From assembly GCA_905178155.1 (NCBI GenBank), contig CAJINV010000003.1, positions 5,091,700 to 5,155,699 on the forward strand: a stretch of 64,000 nucleotides of DNA. Direction: 5' to 3'. Within the stretch, counting starts at the first letter, position 1, and every line of letters starts with the position of its first letter. Shown piece after piece: positions 10,891-22,394 of this stretch. Source of the DNA: Amoebophrya sp. A120 (lineage: Eukaryota; Sar; Dinophyceae; Syndiniales; Amoebophryaceae). Both the position numbers and the translations under genes were made by a program. The notes beneath the pieces were generated by a model. That model made no database searches. It was not told where the DNA came from and saw only the letters and a list, made by a program, of their open reading frames with translations.

Positions 10891-11367
10891 TGGCTCGTTT
10901 TCGGTTGTATTCGTTTTGCTAACCGTAAAGCTTCGCGTTACCCGTTCAACATGGATACTGATTGCCGTCTCGTCCACTTTTCTGTCGCACGATGGAGTAA
11001 GTAAGCTTCACACTCTCTGATTCGGTAAGAGCAACAAGTCTTGTGCTCCGCTTTTCGTTCGGTCCTTACTCGTGCTGATTTCATCGTTCTTTTCGTTGTG
11101 GCACGCTATGTTTTAGTCTTACGATGAAGGCGTTCTGTCCACAATGTCTCAATCGCATGGTGCGCAGGTGCTTTGTTGCATCCCCCGTTATTAAGGATTT
11201 ATTTTCTATCCCCCGTATAAAAACTATAACTAACATTTTTCTTCAGTGCCAGTTCACTACTATATCACAGCAAGACACGACCATTTCAGATCATTGCCTG
11301 TAGGATCACCATAGTAATAAGTCACAACTTACTTCAAATTCCATATCGCAAAAAGACATCGAAAAGC

Positions 11368-14300
11368 ATGTCGCAGACCGGAAAAAGGCAGCTGATTCAG
11401 GTGCACCAGTCGACTATCAAATGCAAAAATATCTTGGTCTGGAAGGATACAAGATTTGTCATGCATGTTTCTCATGACCCATGATGCTTGTGATGCATGA
11501 CCTAGCATCGCAGACATTTAGAGGGCTTCCTGATGCACCTTCCGCATGAGAAATTCCCTGTCCGGGTAGCACAAACTGCACCCCTCTTGCTGGTCATGCA
11601 ATACAAATTTTTTTACCGTCCAAGAACAGCATGACAAGTTGCATTCTTCCAGACCCAGACATTTTTACATTTGATATCGACGGTGAACCGGATCGCAAAG
11701 GACGGGCTGCGGCCCCGGGAGTGGATTTTCAACACCCGCACGCGGCTGTATCCTGAGCAAAAACGTCCACACCCCATAGTCAAGTTGGAAAATCAGCTAG
11801 ACAAATCCGCCAGCTTTGGTTGTTTCGCATGACAGGTTTGTCCTCGTAGTGTAATGCTGTTTAGCTAGTTCAGCAGCATCACAGACCTAACATATCGCGC
11901 TTATTAAAGCATCACAAATGCCAAAGCACAGCGAGAAAATGCTTGGCATGGGGCTCCGCACGAAAAACTTTTTTGGCATGCAGGTTTGCATGACAACTCG
12001 GGGCTGGGGGCGTTTTTACACAGGATAGGCTGCGCACCGGCATCTTCCAGGAGTACGTGCTGGACTACAAAATCCTCGACGTCTGCCTGGTTTTCAAGCA
12101 GACCCTGGAGCCCGGGCGGGTGGCGGAGGCGGTGGCGATTCTGTGCGCGTGGTACCCGATGCTGGCCGGGCGCGTCGAGTTCAGCCACGACGTGGCGGTG
12201 GCCGGCGCGAAGAAGTGGGTCACCCACAACGACAAGGGCTGCAGTCTGGTGTTGGCCACCATGGAGGGCATGGGCTACGCGGACCTGCACGACCACGACC
12301 GCACGATCGACCACCTTAACTTCTGCGACATCGAGACGGACATGCCCAACAAGATCCTTTCGGGCGTGGCCCCCGTGATGACGGTGCAGCTGACGAAGTT
12401 GCAGCGCGGCGGCTGCGTGCTCGGGATCGCCCTGTCCCACTGCGTGTGCGACCACGGCGGCCTGCAGCAGCTGCTCCAGGACTGGAGCAAGCTGTACCAG
12501 GACCCGCTCGCATTGATCATGCCCACGGCGAACGTCCCCGACTGCTACTTCAACGCGCCCTCCGGCGGCGAGATCCAGGCGCACATGCGCACCCTGGGGC
12601 TGATGCGGCTATCAAAAGGAAAAATCCCCCCTCCCCATATCGAAACGAAGTTTCTGATGCTGGATTTCCATACACAAATCAGATTTGTCTTGCAGTAGAG
12701 GACTGCAGGCATATGCCAAGCCTCATTCGAGAGGTTTTGACGTAGGCGCCTAGCATGACAAACGCGTATGCTCTTAGCCCAACAGCATCACAAACCGCCT
12801 GCAAAATGCGGAACGCTTTCTGGACTTGCCTTCTTGCAAGACAGACAGGATTTGAGGTCACAAATGCGCATCACAAATTTTCAGACGGGCACGCTTTCGA
12901 TATGGGGAGGGGGGTTTTTCCTTACGATAGCGACTGGAGCGCAACCTAAGCAACCAGCTGATCAAGGACGCCAAGGTGGGGCTCAGCCTGATCGGCCAGC
13001 GCCTGGCCTCCCACTGCCGCGAGCGCCCGGACCACGTCCGGCTGTCCTTCACGAAGTTTCAAAAAGACCTGTTGATCAACACGGCCGCGAACGACGAGGA
13101 GATCGACCACAGTGTCACCACCAACGAGGCCGTGCTGGTGTACATCTGGAACCTGATGCTGGACACCATCGAGTTTCCCATGGAGCAGCGGGAACACCTC
13201 GCGGTCATGATGTACGTGGACCCCAGGTCACGGGTCTCGGAAGCCGATGTGGGCAGCAGAGTATAGCGTTTGTTTGTACACTTAATTGAGACTGAGCTTG
13301 AGTTTTTGTTTTTGACCTATCACGAAATGAATTATCGTGATTGTCTGCATGCTGTTACTAGGTGAACAGCGCTAGTACGTGCATGCAGAAATCGCATTGC
13401 ACTGGCGTTGTACAGGTTTTCATCAATAATCGCGATGTCAATGGTGCCGGTAAAAAATCCAAAACCATAAATTTTAACAGACCTTCGGGAGCATCATAGC
13501 CGGGATTTCAGTTCCAGTCAACATGAGAGGGTCGCTCGGCACGGTAACGAGCAGCGTTCATTTTAGCAGTCGAAAGGCGCTGAGGACAGAGAAAATCGCC
13601 GCCAGTGTCAAGATGGAGGCTACTATCTTCCCCGAAAACGAGTCGGGTGAGGTCCTGTTCAACCCCCAGACCACAACAGAAAACAGCGGCTGCATCGGAG
13701 AGTGGTAAGAGCACAGCGGGGATCTCTGTTTTTTTTTGCTCGAAGAGTTAGTTTATTACATTGCCTAGTTATTGCGTTGTGCGCACCTCCACGGGTAGTA
13801 CAGGTAGAAGCGAGGGTAATATTAAGGTATCAAATTATGTACTCGTACCCAAGAATATTTGTTCCGCGGTAATATCTAAACAGGTTCTACGGCGCACCAC
13901 TGCTGGATTGGCAGCGAGGGACCAAGATGGCCACGTTTGGCGCGGACTTGGTGCGGTGCGAAGTGGGGTACTCCGGTGAGGTATCAAATGCAAAAATGTC
14001 TGGGTCTGGAAACTTGTAATGCTGCGTTGGGAACAGTGAATGCTCTGTAATGCACCACCAAGCATGAGAAATATCTGCGCTTCTTTGTGTTGCGTTTTTC
14101 GCATTACAAACTGCGTTTTTGCATGACAGGCAAAAGGGTCTCTTCTTAGACACGGATCGCAAACTTTTTGGTCATGCCAGACAAGCATGACAAATATCGC
14201 AATCTTCCAGGCCCAGACATTTTTGCAGTTCATATGAGGGTGTAAAGGTGTCTCCCCGGGTGGACGGCGGGTTGGACGTGTACTTGACACGCATGGACCG

Positions 14301-14463
14301 CCTCTACTTCAACGGGTGGCCAGAGACCTTGGCAAAGTACCCCTACAAAGGGGCGTTCGTCGACGAACTGAAGAAGAGGCACGATTCCTGGTGCCGAAAA
14401 ATCAAGCCGCCGCGACGAAGTGCGTTTAATTTTGCCATGGGGCTGATGGACGCCCAACAGTGA
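11368..14463 (+). CDS. BAHD-family acyltransferase, seven exons
   Basis: Predicted acyl-CoA-dependent O- or N-acyltransferase (PF02458-type). Exons: 11368-11414, 11682-11748, 12033-12609, 12935-13260, 13481-13704, 13884-13981 and 14240-14463. They total 1563 bases, an exact 521 codons including the stop, which supports the whole model. Four interruptions are introners (IE-B to IE-E). Two are ordinary introns: 13261-13480 (GTATAG...CAG) and 13705-13883 (GTAAGA...CAG). Exon 3 carries YPMLAGRV and the catalytic HxxxD motif as HCVCDHGG. Exon 4 carries TTNEAVLVYIWNLM and the VDPRSR element typical of the family middle. The structural DFGWG motif near the C-terminus is not seen; the region reads LLDWQRGTKMATFGADLV, so a variant or divergent enzyme is likely. 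At 520 residues it is slightly longer than most plant BAHD enzymes. Substrate cannot be inferred. Confidence 0.87.
11415..11676. mobile_element. Introner IE-B (family 1)
   Basis: Ends TATCAAATGCAAAAAT and ATTTTTACATTTGATA. Flanked by TCGAC (11410-11414 and 11677-11681). Excision with one TCGAC gives CAG TCG AC|G GTG in frame. Internally very similar to the outer part of IE-A. Confidence 0.94.
11749..12027. mobile_element. Introner IE-C (family 2)
   Basis: Ends TATCCTGAGCAAAAACGTCC and GGGGCGTTTTTACACAGGATA (approximate inverted repeats). Flanked by GGCTG (11744-11748 and 12028-12032). Excision joins ACG CGG CTG|CGC ACC in frame within the BAHD gene. Confidence 0.93.
12610..12929. mobile_element. 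Introner IE-D (family 4)
   Basis: Ends TATCAAAAGGAAAAATCCCC and GGGGTTTTTCCTTACGATA, extended by CTCCCCATATCGAAA and its complement. The flanking repeat has one mismatch: GCGGC (12605-12609) versus GCGAC (12930-12934). Excision joins ATG CGG C|TG GAG CGC in frame. Confidence 0.9.
13982..14234. mobile_element. Introner IE-E (family 1)
   Basis: Left end TATCAAATGCAAAAATGTCT; the right end is decayed (CAGACATTTTTGCAGTTCATA). Flanked by TGAGG (13977-13981 and 14235-14239). It is the only introner here whose removal can be drawn as GT...AG (GTATCA...TATGAG). The joined frame reads GGT GAG G|GT GTA. Confidence 0.93.
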
Positions 14464-15291
14464 GCAGGCCACATCGTCGACCGGGGCACGTGTCATCTTG
14501 AAGGGCGAGGTTTAGAAAAAATCATTTCACGAAACAATTCAGAAATCTGTCCCTGTTCGTTGTGGTTTGTTTACAACATCTCTTGTAGTGTTTCTCATTG
14601 CACTTTACAGTTGATCTCAGTTTTTACACACATTTTTATTGTTCCCCCACCGAATACTGCGGTAGATAGGATTTAGAGCAAATTTAGGTCTCGCATAATT
14701 CCACAATTTTCGAATTCCAAGCTATTCCCGTTACTGGATCTATATCCTAGTTCCTACCGACAAAGAGTTGACTCGTGATTCCTTCCGAATTTGGTACACT
14801 ACACGAGAATGTTATTCGAAGAAACTTTTTGCCCTCTGATCTTTGTTGCTTCTTTTCTGTGACCCTGGTTCCTTGCTGCTGTTCTTTCGTGCAAAAAAAT
14901 TCACGATACCAAGAAGCACCAGGTGGTGCGGTATGTGAGAGATTTTTTTGCCTCCAGCTTCAGGGGCAAGCGAGTCGAGAGAGAGAGTGAATGAAAGTCG
15001 ACAAAAAGTCCAAAATGGCAAATGTAGAAGCGCCTTCTGCTAATCTGGCCCTCTCCCTCGGGACGAGCTTGAAATAATACAAGATCGATTGAAAAAATTA
15101 TCAATGCGGCCAATGAGAATTTACTGAAGCCTCGAAAACTAGCGTAGACGCGGCGGCCAGCGAAGTTTTTTTCGGGCTGTAGTTTGGTGGTTGTGCCCGG
15201 GTTGGGCTGTATCGCATACACATTTTTTCAGTGCAAGTTCCGGAATAGAGTAGCCGCAATATATTAATTTGTTATCGACGCTCCTGCCAAC
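14464..15291. other. Intergenic, no feature recognised
   Basis: AT-rich spacer between the BAHD and kinesin genes. No repeat or coding frame that I can support. Confidence 0.5.
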
Positions 15292-18200
15292 ATGGCGGCT
15301 GCCCGTGGTCTCTCGGAGCAGAACATTCGTATCTGTTGCCGCATCCGGCCGGTAACCATCGGGGAGCAGGAAGCGCAGTCGTCGACCGCGGTACAGCAGG
15401 AGGATGCGCGGAATCTGGTGCTGTACGATCCCCGGCACAAGGGCGTGTCCCGGCGCTTCCAGTTCGATCGCGTGTACTGTGAGGAGCACACGGAAACCAT
15501 CTTTCAGGAGGAGATCGCCCCGCACGTGCGGGGCCTGTTCGCCGGGAACCACCTCACCGTGTTCGCGCACGGGGCCTCCGGGTCCGGCAAAACCTTTACC
15601 ATGGAGGGGGTGGAACCGGATTGCCAGTACGGCGGCCTGGGAATCACTCCACAATCCGTGGCCATGATTTTCCACCACCTGGATTCCGGCGACGTCGCCC
15701 CGCAGGACTACGAAGTCCGATTCTCGCTGTATTCTTCGAGATTTGTAGGCCATAGGTTTATTTTACCTATCAACATCTGGCACTGGCACGAGTACGACTC
15801 TGGCTTTGCCTGACATTCTGGCAGCTTTGCCCGACAGTTAATATAGAAGGTGAATTATAAGACAGCCACAGCGGCTCTACTCCGACGAGTGCCGTCCTCT
15901 GCTCGGAATGATGCAGAGTGCAGCACCAGTATATCTCTAAATTATTACGTCGCTCCCCCGACCACCGCTAGTTGTACTTGATGACACCACAGGTATGAGA
16001 TTTACTGCGAGAAGGTGCGGGATCTGCTGCAGGACGTGGATCCGCAGAGCAAGGGGCGAGATAGCAAATACGACGTGACGGACCTGCCCATCCAGAAGGA
16101 CCTCGCGGGCTTCGAGATCATTCCGGACCTGACGGAAGTTATTGTGGAAAGCACAGAACAGTTCTGGCATCTGTACCAAAAACGCATTCGCCTGCGCAAG
16201 AAGGGCCGCACCCTGCTGAACGAGGAGTCCTCGCGGTCGCACGCGTTTTGCGTGCTGAAGGTGGTCAAAAAGCAGAAGGAGAACAAGGCCAATGCCCTGG
16301 CGCGCCGGCCGAGCGGCGCCTCCAGCATGACCTTCCACGAGCGCCCGCGCCCGCCGCAGACCGGGAGACTGTTCCTGGTGGACCTCGCGGGGTGCGAAGA
16401 CAACCGCATGTCGGGTAACAGCGGCATCCGCATGCTGGAGTCACAGGCGATCAACGATACCTATCTCGCCCTTGTCAAAGTCTTCCACGCGTTGAAACGC
16501 CGGCAGGGGCTCTCCGCCTTCTGCCGCGACGCGAAGTTGACCCGACTGCTGCGCGGTGCGCTGGAGTCGAAGGCGAGCCCCTGTCTAGTCATGATCACGG
16601 TATAGTACGAGCATGATGCGAGAATTGATGAAGTAGGATAATAAATTGCTGTGAGCTGGGTTCTTTCTTCAGCAGATCCACCTGTGGTCCTTTTATGTAA
16701 CGCATGATCTTCGGAATGGATTTTGATCCCCATCATGTCCCTTCCATCCTTCTCCTGAAAAACTCAAATTGTAGGTTTCGCCGTCCCGTTTTCGGTTTCA
16801 GGCAACACAGAACACATTTTCCTACCTGCAGTTGAACGGTGCGCCGCTCGGCGGAGCTGCGTCTTGCGCAGAGATTCCGGCGCTTCCCCTCGCCAATCTA
16901 AACGCGCCGCCGGCGCCGGCGAACCAGGTGCAGAAGAGCCACAGCTTTGTGCGCGAAGCTTTGTCAGCCCGAGGTCCGGAGAAGAAAAAAGACAGCTTTC
17001 AATTGAACCTGCCGCAGAACAACAGTAATCTCGTCCTCCAGAGACCGCCGTCGTACTCGGCGCGGAAGTTACCTCCGCCCTCCTCGGCACGGCCGGGCGG
17101 GCGCGGTACCCATCAGCGTGGTAGCGTGGACAGTTTGAAGGACGCGGCCGGAAGGGCGGCGTATTCGCTGGCTGGAGATCAGAACCGGATGAAGATGAAG
17201 CCCTTGTCCGCGCAGCCGTCGCGCCGGCACAGTTTCACAGTCGAGTCGGAGCCCAAGATTCTGCGTGGTGGAGGTGCCGCTCCGCGTTCGGCGGATGTCA
17301 GCATGTTATCGGAGACCAACGTGCGCCCGGGCGAAGTTGGTCCGGCGGACGACGCGGAAGACCTGGACGAGGACTGGAAGAATGCACGCAGAGTGGAGGT
17401 CGATGAATACGAGTCTTTCAACCTTGACAGCAAGAAACTGGATGAAGGAGCTGCAGGACAAGTGACTAAGGTGGCGCGAGAGGACTACGTTCTTGACAAG
17501 GGGAACAAGGAAACGAAACCCGGTCAACTACAGCAGCATCTTGCTCCTGTGCCTCCGTCAGCGCCAGGTCCTGCGGATGGAGCTCCTTCGCGCGGACCTT
17601 CTCCGCGCGCCAGGGCACAACTGTCGTCTTCCCCGCTGGTAAGTGTCGACTCCCCGCCTGGTCTTGTCGAGAGCAGCAGTCTGCAGATTGGTGAGAAAAG
17701 TGCAAGTAGCTCTTTTGGAGCAGAGCAGCCGAAGATGTTGAAAACAGCAGCGACAGCGGCAGCAGCAACAGCTCCAGGTAGAAGTCGTGAAAAACTTGTT
17801 TCTTCACCCGCAAAAGGCGACAGGACCGCGAAGAAACAATCCGGTTGTGCTCAACTTGAACAACCGGTCACGGCGCTGCCACAGGCGGTGGCAACAGGGA
17901 AGTCACAGCCGTCAAAGGTAAAAAGTAGTGCCACCTTGCAAAAACAAATGGGCCGTGGAGCGGTTGCTGCACCGTCCAATGGCGCCACAGAGGTTCTGGC
18001 GAAGAAAAGACCACTACATAGCAAGGTAAAGGCAGGTGGGACCAGCAGCCGTGATTTCAACAACGGCCCGTCTTCCCGCCCGACGTCCGCCGGCGTTGCC
18101 GCCTCCAGGCCAACGTCGGCGACTCAGCAGGCGAGCAGGCAGGCGGCGCAGGAGACGGGAAGTACGCAAGCCGCGGACAGTCGAGTGAGCACTGCCGCCG

Positions 18201-19063
18201 CAGCACCGACGCCGCGAAGCCCGCAGTCCCCCAACAAGATGAACTGGTCCATGGGGAACGTGCCTTCCAGGCCCAGCACGGCAGCACGGACACTTTCCCC
18301 GACGCAAATGGCCGGGCGCAAGCCGCTCGCCCCCGCCACAGCGGCGTCCAGTGGAACTACTGCACCGGAGCTAGCACCGCCTGCCGCGGGGGTTTCGGCC
18401 GCGGAGGGCGTTGGGCTGTCCGCCAGCTCGGGGGAGGCGAAAGCCCGAGCAAGACCAGCAACCGACTTGGTCCTCGTAGACCACCTATCGGAATCCGCAA
18501 CAGACAACGAGTCCTGTTCCCGCGGCGACGCGGAGCATCACAGCAGCGTACACAGCTCGGAGGCGTACAGCAGCTCCAACATTCCCAGCCCCGAGGAGAG
18601 CACCACTTCGTCGAACCACGGGGGCGACTCTGGAAATAAGCCTGAACTTCTGTCACACGACAAGAACGACCCGCCGTTTGTCCATCAAGAAGTGGGGGCA
18701 AGAGCCCCCGCGGAACAACAAAAAAACGCGAGCACGGCGACGGGTAGTGCCGACGACTTTTGGCGGGACAACGTCGTGAATGCAGTCCAGGAGAACCTGG
18801 TGGAGATCAGTAATTTGCGCACAAGGAACGCCGAGAAGAAGGGAGCTGGAGAAAGCGTCAAGGAGTTTCGCGCGAAGCAATCGAAGATCCGGCAACCGCA
18901 GCAGCACTTCAAGGCCGCCGTGGTTCCGGTTGCCGACGAGATTCGGAATGGCATGCGAAGCTGCCTGCGGCCACCCACCAATGTCCGCAAGAACAAGGAG
19001 GACCTGTCGACGTCGAAGATCGTACGAAACTATTTTCAACCACCCAATCCGGTGGACCTCTAG
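15292..19063 (+). CDS. Kinesin-like motor protein with long disordered tail
   Basis: Microtubule motor ATPase. Exons 15292-15728, 15993-16599 and 16802-19063 total 3306 bases, exactly 1102 codons with the stop. Introns are GTATTC...CAG (15729-15992) and GTATAG...CAG (16600-16801); the first junction restores LYEIYCEKVRDLL. The motor domain is N-terminal: start NIRICCRIRPV, P-loop GASGSGKTFTMEG (usual GQTGSGKT with Ala-Ser), switch I NEESSRSHAFC, switch II LVDLAGCEDNR. After the motor, about 740 residues are Ala/Ser/Pro/Gln-rich, apparently disordered, without an obvious long coiled coil, and end NYFQPPNPVDL. Motor start at the N-terminus suggests plus-end type, but the subfamily is not clear. 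No introner interrupts this gene. Confidence 0.92.
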
Positions 19064-20571
19064 TAATGCAACAGGAATGTTGCCTTTTTGTGCGCAGCGA
19101 GGCCGCAAGCCCTTGATTAGCACAACCTGCATGGATGGCCACAGGCACCTTCTCGTTTGAAGTCGTACGGCCCAGCGCTTAATTGGTCCTATCTACCGAG
19201 TTGTCAACGATGTTCTCTCCCTGACGATTCATTGAGGCGTGTCGTATGTAGTGAGGTCACCGAACGGGTCTAACCAGGGAGTTTTTTTGACAGCTACCCT
19301 GAAAAACGACCGGCAGTTTGCAAGCGGCCGGAAGCGTTTTTTGACAAAAAAAGTCTTCAACTATCAAGCCTCCGGGGCTTTGCCAACAAACAAGCCCGGT
19401 CGAAAACTATCGATTCGCACTTGATAAAACGACGCAGGGGAGCCGGCAAAAGGGGCGCCCTTCTGAGGCGCCCACCGCCTTAGTTTCTGGCGATTTGGGG
19501 CGCCCAAAAAGGAGCGCGCAAAAAACGCGCCCAAAATCAGAACAGCGAAACAGCATGGCACGGCCGCGATTTCGGAGCATTTTGGGCGGCCGCGAAAGCG
19601 GCCGCCTTTTCGCCGGTTTCAGAGCCTGGGAAGCTTTGCAAAAAGCGCCGGCGAGAAAAATAAAAACCCAAAAGAGAAAAAGCGCGCCAAACGCGCAAAG
19701 CCAATCCGCATGCTATGGGCCCGATTTTTCTTCGCTTTTTGGGCGTCCCCGTTGGCGCCCGGATCGGCCCCATAGCATGGGGGCTGGCTTTCGGAAAGGA
19801 ATCGCGGAAATTTGCCAAAATTTGCGATGTTCACCAAGCGGCCGCCATACCGTGCGGCCTAACGTTACTCGGGGCGGTATGGCGAGCCCAGAAAAAGCAA
19901 AGCCGCGGCCAAGGCGACGGCCGGCAAGAAAACGCCCACGACCTCACTACCTCCGCCCCGGCGGCTTTATTTGGTACTTCTTACGTATCAGTTCTTTATT
20001 CCCTCAGTCTCAGATAACTTCTGCGTGCCTGCTCCTCTGCTGCCATCGTTTTGATCGTCGTTCACGTTTTTGTTCAAAATGTTTCCGTCTCGTGTGTCAC
20101 GTTCGCCCAGCTTCGTCGCCACTGTAATGAAAGTGTGTGTAATAAAATATGGCACAGAGTCTGCCCCTGAGACGTCGGCTCCCTCGGTATCGTTCTAATT
20201 GGTTCTACTTGCTGGCACGTCCCAGCTGCATCCGCAAGGTGAGCTATTTTCTATCTCCATGCCACTTTTGTCAGTCGTGATTTCGTGTAGGATTAGATGT
20301 TGTGACACTTTCGTGCATTTTTGACGCTCCGGTCATGTTCATTTTCGGTAAAAGCAGAATTTGAATTTCCCATGGATTTTTGGCCAGCCTCCTCACCAAT
20401 AAATCGACTTCGTAAGGTTTTTCCCCCTAATATCAATTATAGACTACGTCTGCATGCCAGAAGCAGTTTTTGAGTAGACTCGATTTTTACTAGTTGTCCC
20501 ACAAGAATTCGAAACAAGAGTTGTCTTAATGCAACAGCAATGCTAATAGCGATAGCCAGTGCTGTCTAGTG
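19064..20571. other. Intergenic with GC-rich, hairpin-forming block
   Basis: 19440-19970 is GC-rich and full of GCGGCC/GCGCCC words and short palindromes. One inverted repeat is CATGCTATGGGCCCGAT (19709-19725) against ATCGGCCCCATAGCATG (19763-19779), with one mismatch. No transposase frame. The rest (19980-20571) is an AT-richer spacer before the next gene. Confidence 0.55.
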
Positions 20572-21864
20572 ATGGCAGATCACGAGCACACGGACCCTGC
20601 CGCGCACGAAGCGGGCCCAACCGTGACCGTGCACACGGCGGATACGCCAGTGAACGGTTCGCGGCCGGGGAGTAAGTCGGGGTCCCCGTTTTCAGCCGAG
20701 AGTGTACTACTCCAGAGTCCGGCCACGCACGCCCGGCCGAGCCCATTGGTATCCCCGATGGGCGACACCATGTTTTCCCAGCTGGCGCAGCCGGCGACCC
20801 CGGTGAACCGCGTGTCGGCCACCGAGGCGCTCCGGAACCAAACCACCCTGTTCGGGATGCCGGACCGCACGCTGCTCACCCTGCACAAGTTCAACCGGAA
20901 CCCCACGCAGCGGTTTCAGATGACGCTCACCCTGGCGGACAATGGAAACCGCAGCACGGCCGGCGCCGAGGTCCACCTCGTTGTGGACTGCGACGAGGAG
21001 GGCAGTCCGGTGTCGCTGTTTTGCCAGCGGTTTAAAGAGCACTGCCTCAAGGTGCATGAGCAGTACAGCATCACGAAGCTGCAGCGCCGGCACTATTTGC
21101 AAGGGCGCGCGCGGGACTGGGCTTTCGAGAACGACGTCACGCGCGAACGGCTGGTGCAGTTCTACGAGGCGATGCGCAACGTGCCGATCTCTGAAATGAG
21201 TTTGGTCAACAACGACCACAACGACGGCCGGTTTCTGGACGTCGTCGAGAACGAAATAAACCTGACGGTGTACGTGAATGCAGGGAAAAAGGGGTCGTTA
21301 CCCGGTGTCGTGGATCCAAATGAACCGGGCGTCCGCGCCGGTCACTTGCGCCTGCTTCTGTGTTTGTCCGCGAGCGACCGACTGTTGCACGGAAAGGAGC
21401 CCGGCGGCGGGGAAAAAAAGCCTGTCGCCAACAGCAGCTCTGAGGAGGAAGGGACGGAAAAGGATTCGAACGAGGATCAGGAGGACGACGAGGGACGGCA
21501 GGCTGACGCCGGTGGTGTGGAGGACTTCAACAAAGCTGCGGGCCGCGATTCTGTCATGCCCGGATCGTCCTCTTTTTACACGCTAACTCCGGCGGAACAG
21601 GAGGCCAAAAGTGCGATGTTTCGGCGCCTGGCGCGAGAACAGCGGGCCATTCTGGAAGTCATCAAGCGCAACGACGCGGGTCGCGGCAGATTTGGAGAGC
21701 GCGAGTGGGCGGAGAAAGTGCGAGATTTCCCGAGGAAGTACAACCGAGAGCCTTGGGACCATATTCGCGACTGGCTCGGGGAGATATGCGACGAGGGCGA
21801 TTTCTATGCGGCGAAAGACAGAGCCTACGAAGAAAAGCTAGCGCGCAGGATGGCAAGCGAATGA
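20572..21864 (+). CDS. Conserved-looking unknown protein, single exon
   Basis: Open frame of 430 residues from ATG 20572 to TGA 21862-21864; a GTG lies just before the ATG. Residues 1-90 are Ser/Pro/Thr-rich and probably disordered. About 95-270 look folded, with alternating hydrophobic strands such as RFQMTLTLADNGN and INLTVYVNAG. Next comes an acidic stretch (SSSEEEGTEKDSNEDQEDDE). A C-terminal helical part includes LTPAEQEAKSAMFRRLAREQ and EPWDHIRDWLGEICDEGDF. No catalytic or binding motif, signal peptide or membrane span was recognised. I cannot name a family. Confidence 0.75.
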   Translation: MADHEHTDPAAHEAGPTVTVHTADTPVNGSRPGSKSGSPFSAESVLLQSPATHARPSPLVSPMGDTMFSQLAQPATPVNRVSATEALRNQTTLFGMPDRTLLTLHKFNRNPTQRFQMTLTLADNGNRSTAGAEVHLVVDCDEEGSPVSLFCQRFKEHCLKVHEQYSITKLQRRHYLQGRARDWAFENDVTRERLVQFYEAMRNVPISEMSLVNNDHNDGRFLDVVENEINLTVYVNAGKKGSLPGVVDPNEPGVRAGHLRLLLCLSASDRLLHGKEPGGGEKKPVANSSSEEEGTEKDSNEDQEDDEGRQADAGGVEDFNKAAGRDSVMPGSSSFYTLTPAEQEAKSAMFRRLAREQRAILEVIKRNDAGRGRFGEREWAEKVRDFPRKYNREPWDHIRDWLGEICDEGDFYAAKDRAYEEKLARRMASE

Positions 21865-22394
21865 AATAAACGGTTTTCGAGTAGTTCTAGCAGACTACAC
21901 GACTAGGGAGTAGACGTGTATAATGGGTAGGTACAGTATCTGTCTTTGACGCGAATATGAGTTCGTCTTGGCACGTTGAAAAATACTTGTGGGACGAATA
22001 CTTAATGATCGCCGTTTCGGTGATACGCGTTTCCGTTTTCCGTACAAATATCATTTCACTTTCTTCTATGCTAGCGGAAGTGATATCAACTGCACGTCGG
22101 TGTATGCGAAGTGATGCAACTTTTGGTCAGACTCTGATCACAAAAATGGTGTTCCATCACGCCACCACCGGGCGTAGCTACTGTGTTTCGCTTGAGAGAT
22201 AAAAATGTGAGGGAATTCAACAGAGCGGACAGTTGAAGTTTTTGTCGAGGTTTTCATGCCCCCGGTTCGACCAGTAGCATGCGGCCGAAGCCGATTCGAG
22301 TGAAAATGTACTAGAGGTTGAGAGGTCCTTGTTTGTAGTTCTTGCACCACAGCGTCTATTGTTGCGAGCGCTTCTTGCGGATCATACAAAAAAG
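21865..22394. other. Intergenic, no feature recognised
   Basis: AT-rich spacer between the unknown protein and the acidic secreted protein. Nothing beyond short open frames. Confidence 0.5.

Larger units (their letters stand above)
9810..11367. other. Intergenic, contains copies of two dispersed repeats
   Basis: Holds 10381-10640 (partner of 257-540) and 10660-10890 (partner of 5750-5985). No convincing coding frame. The final part up to 11367 is the likely promoter and leader of the BAHD gene. Confidence 0.6.
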
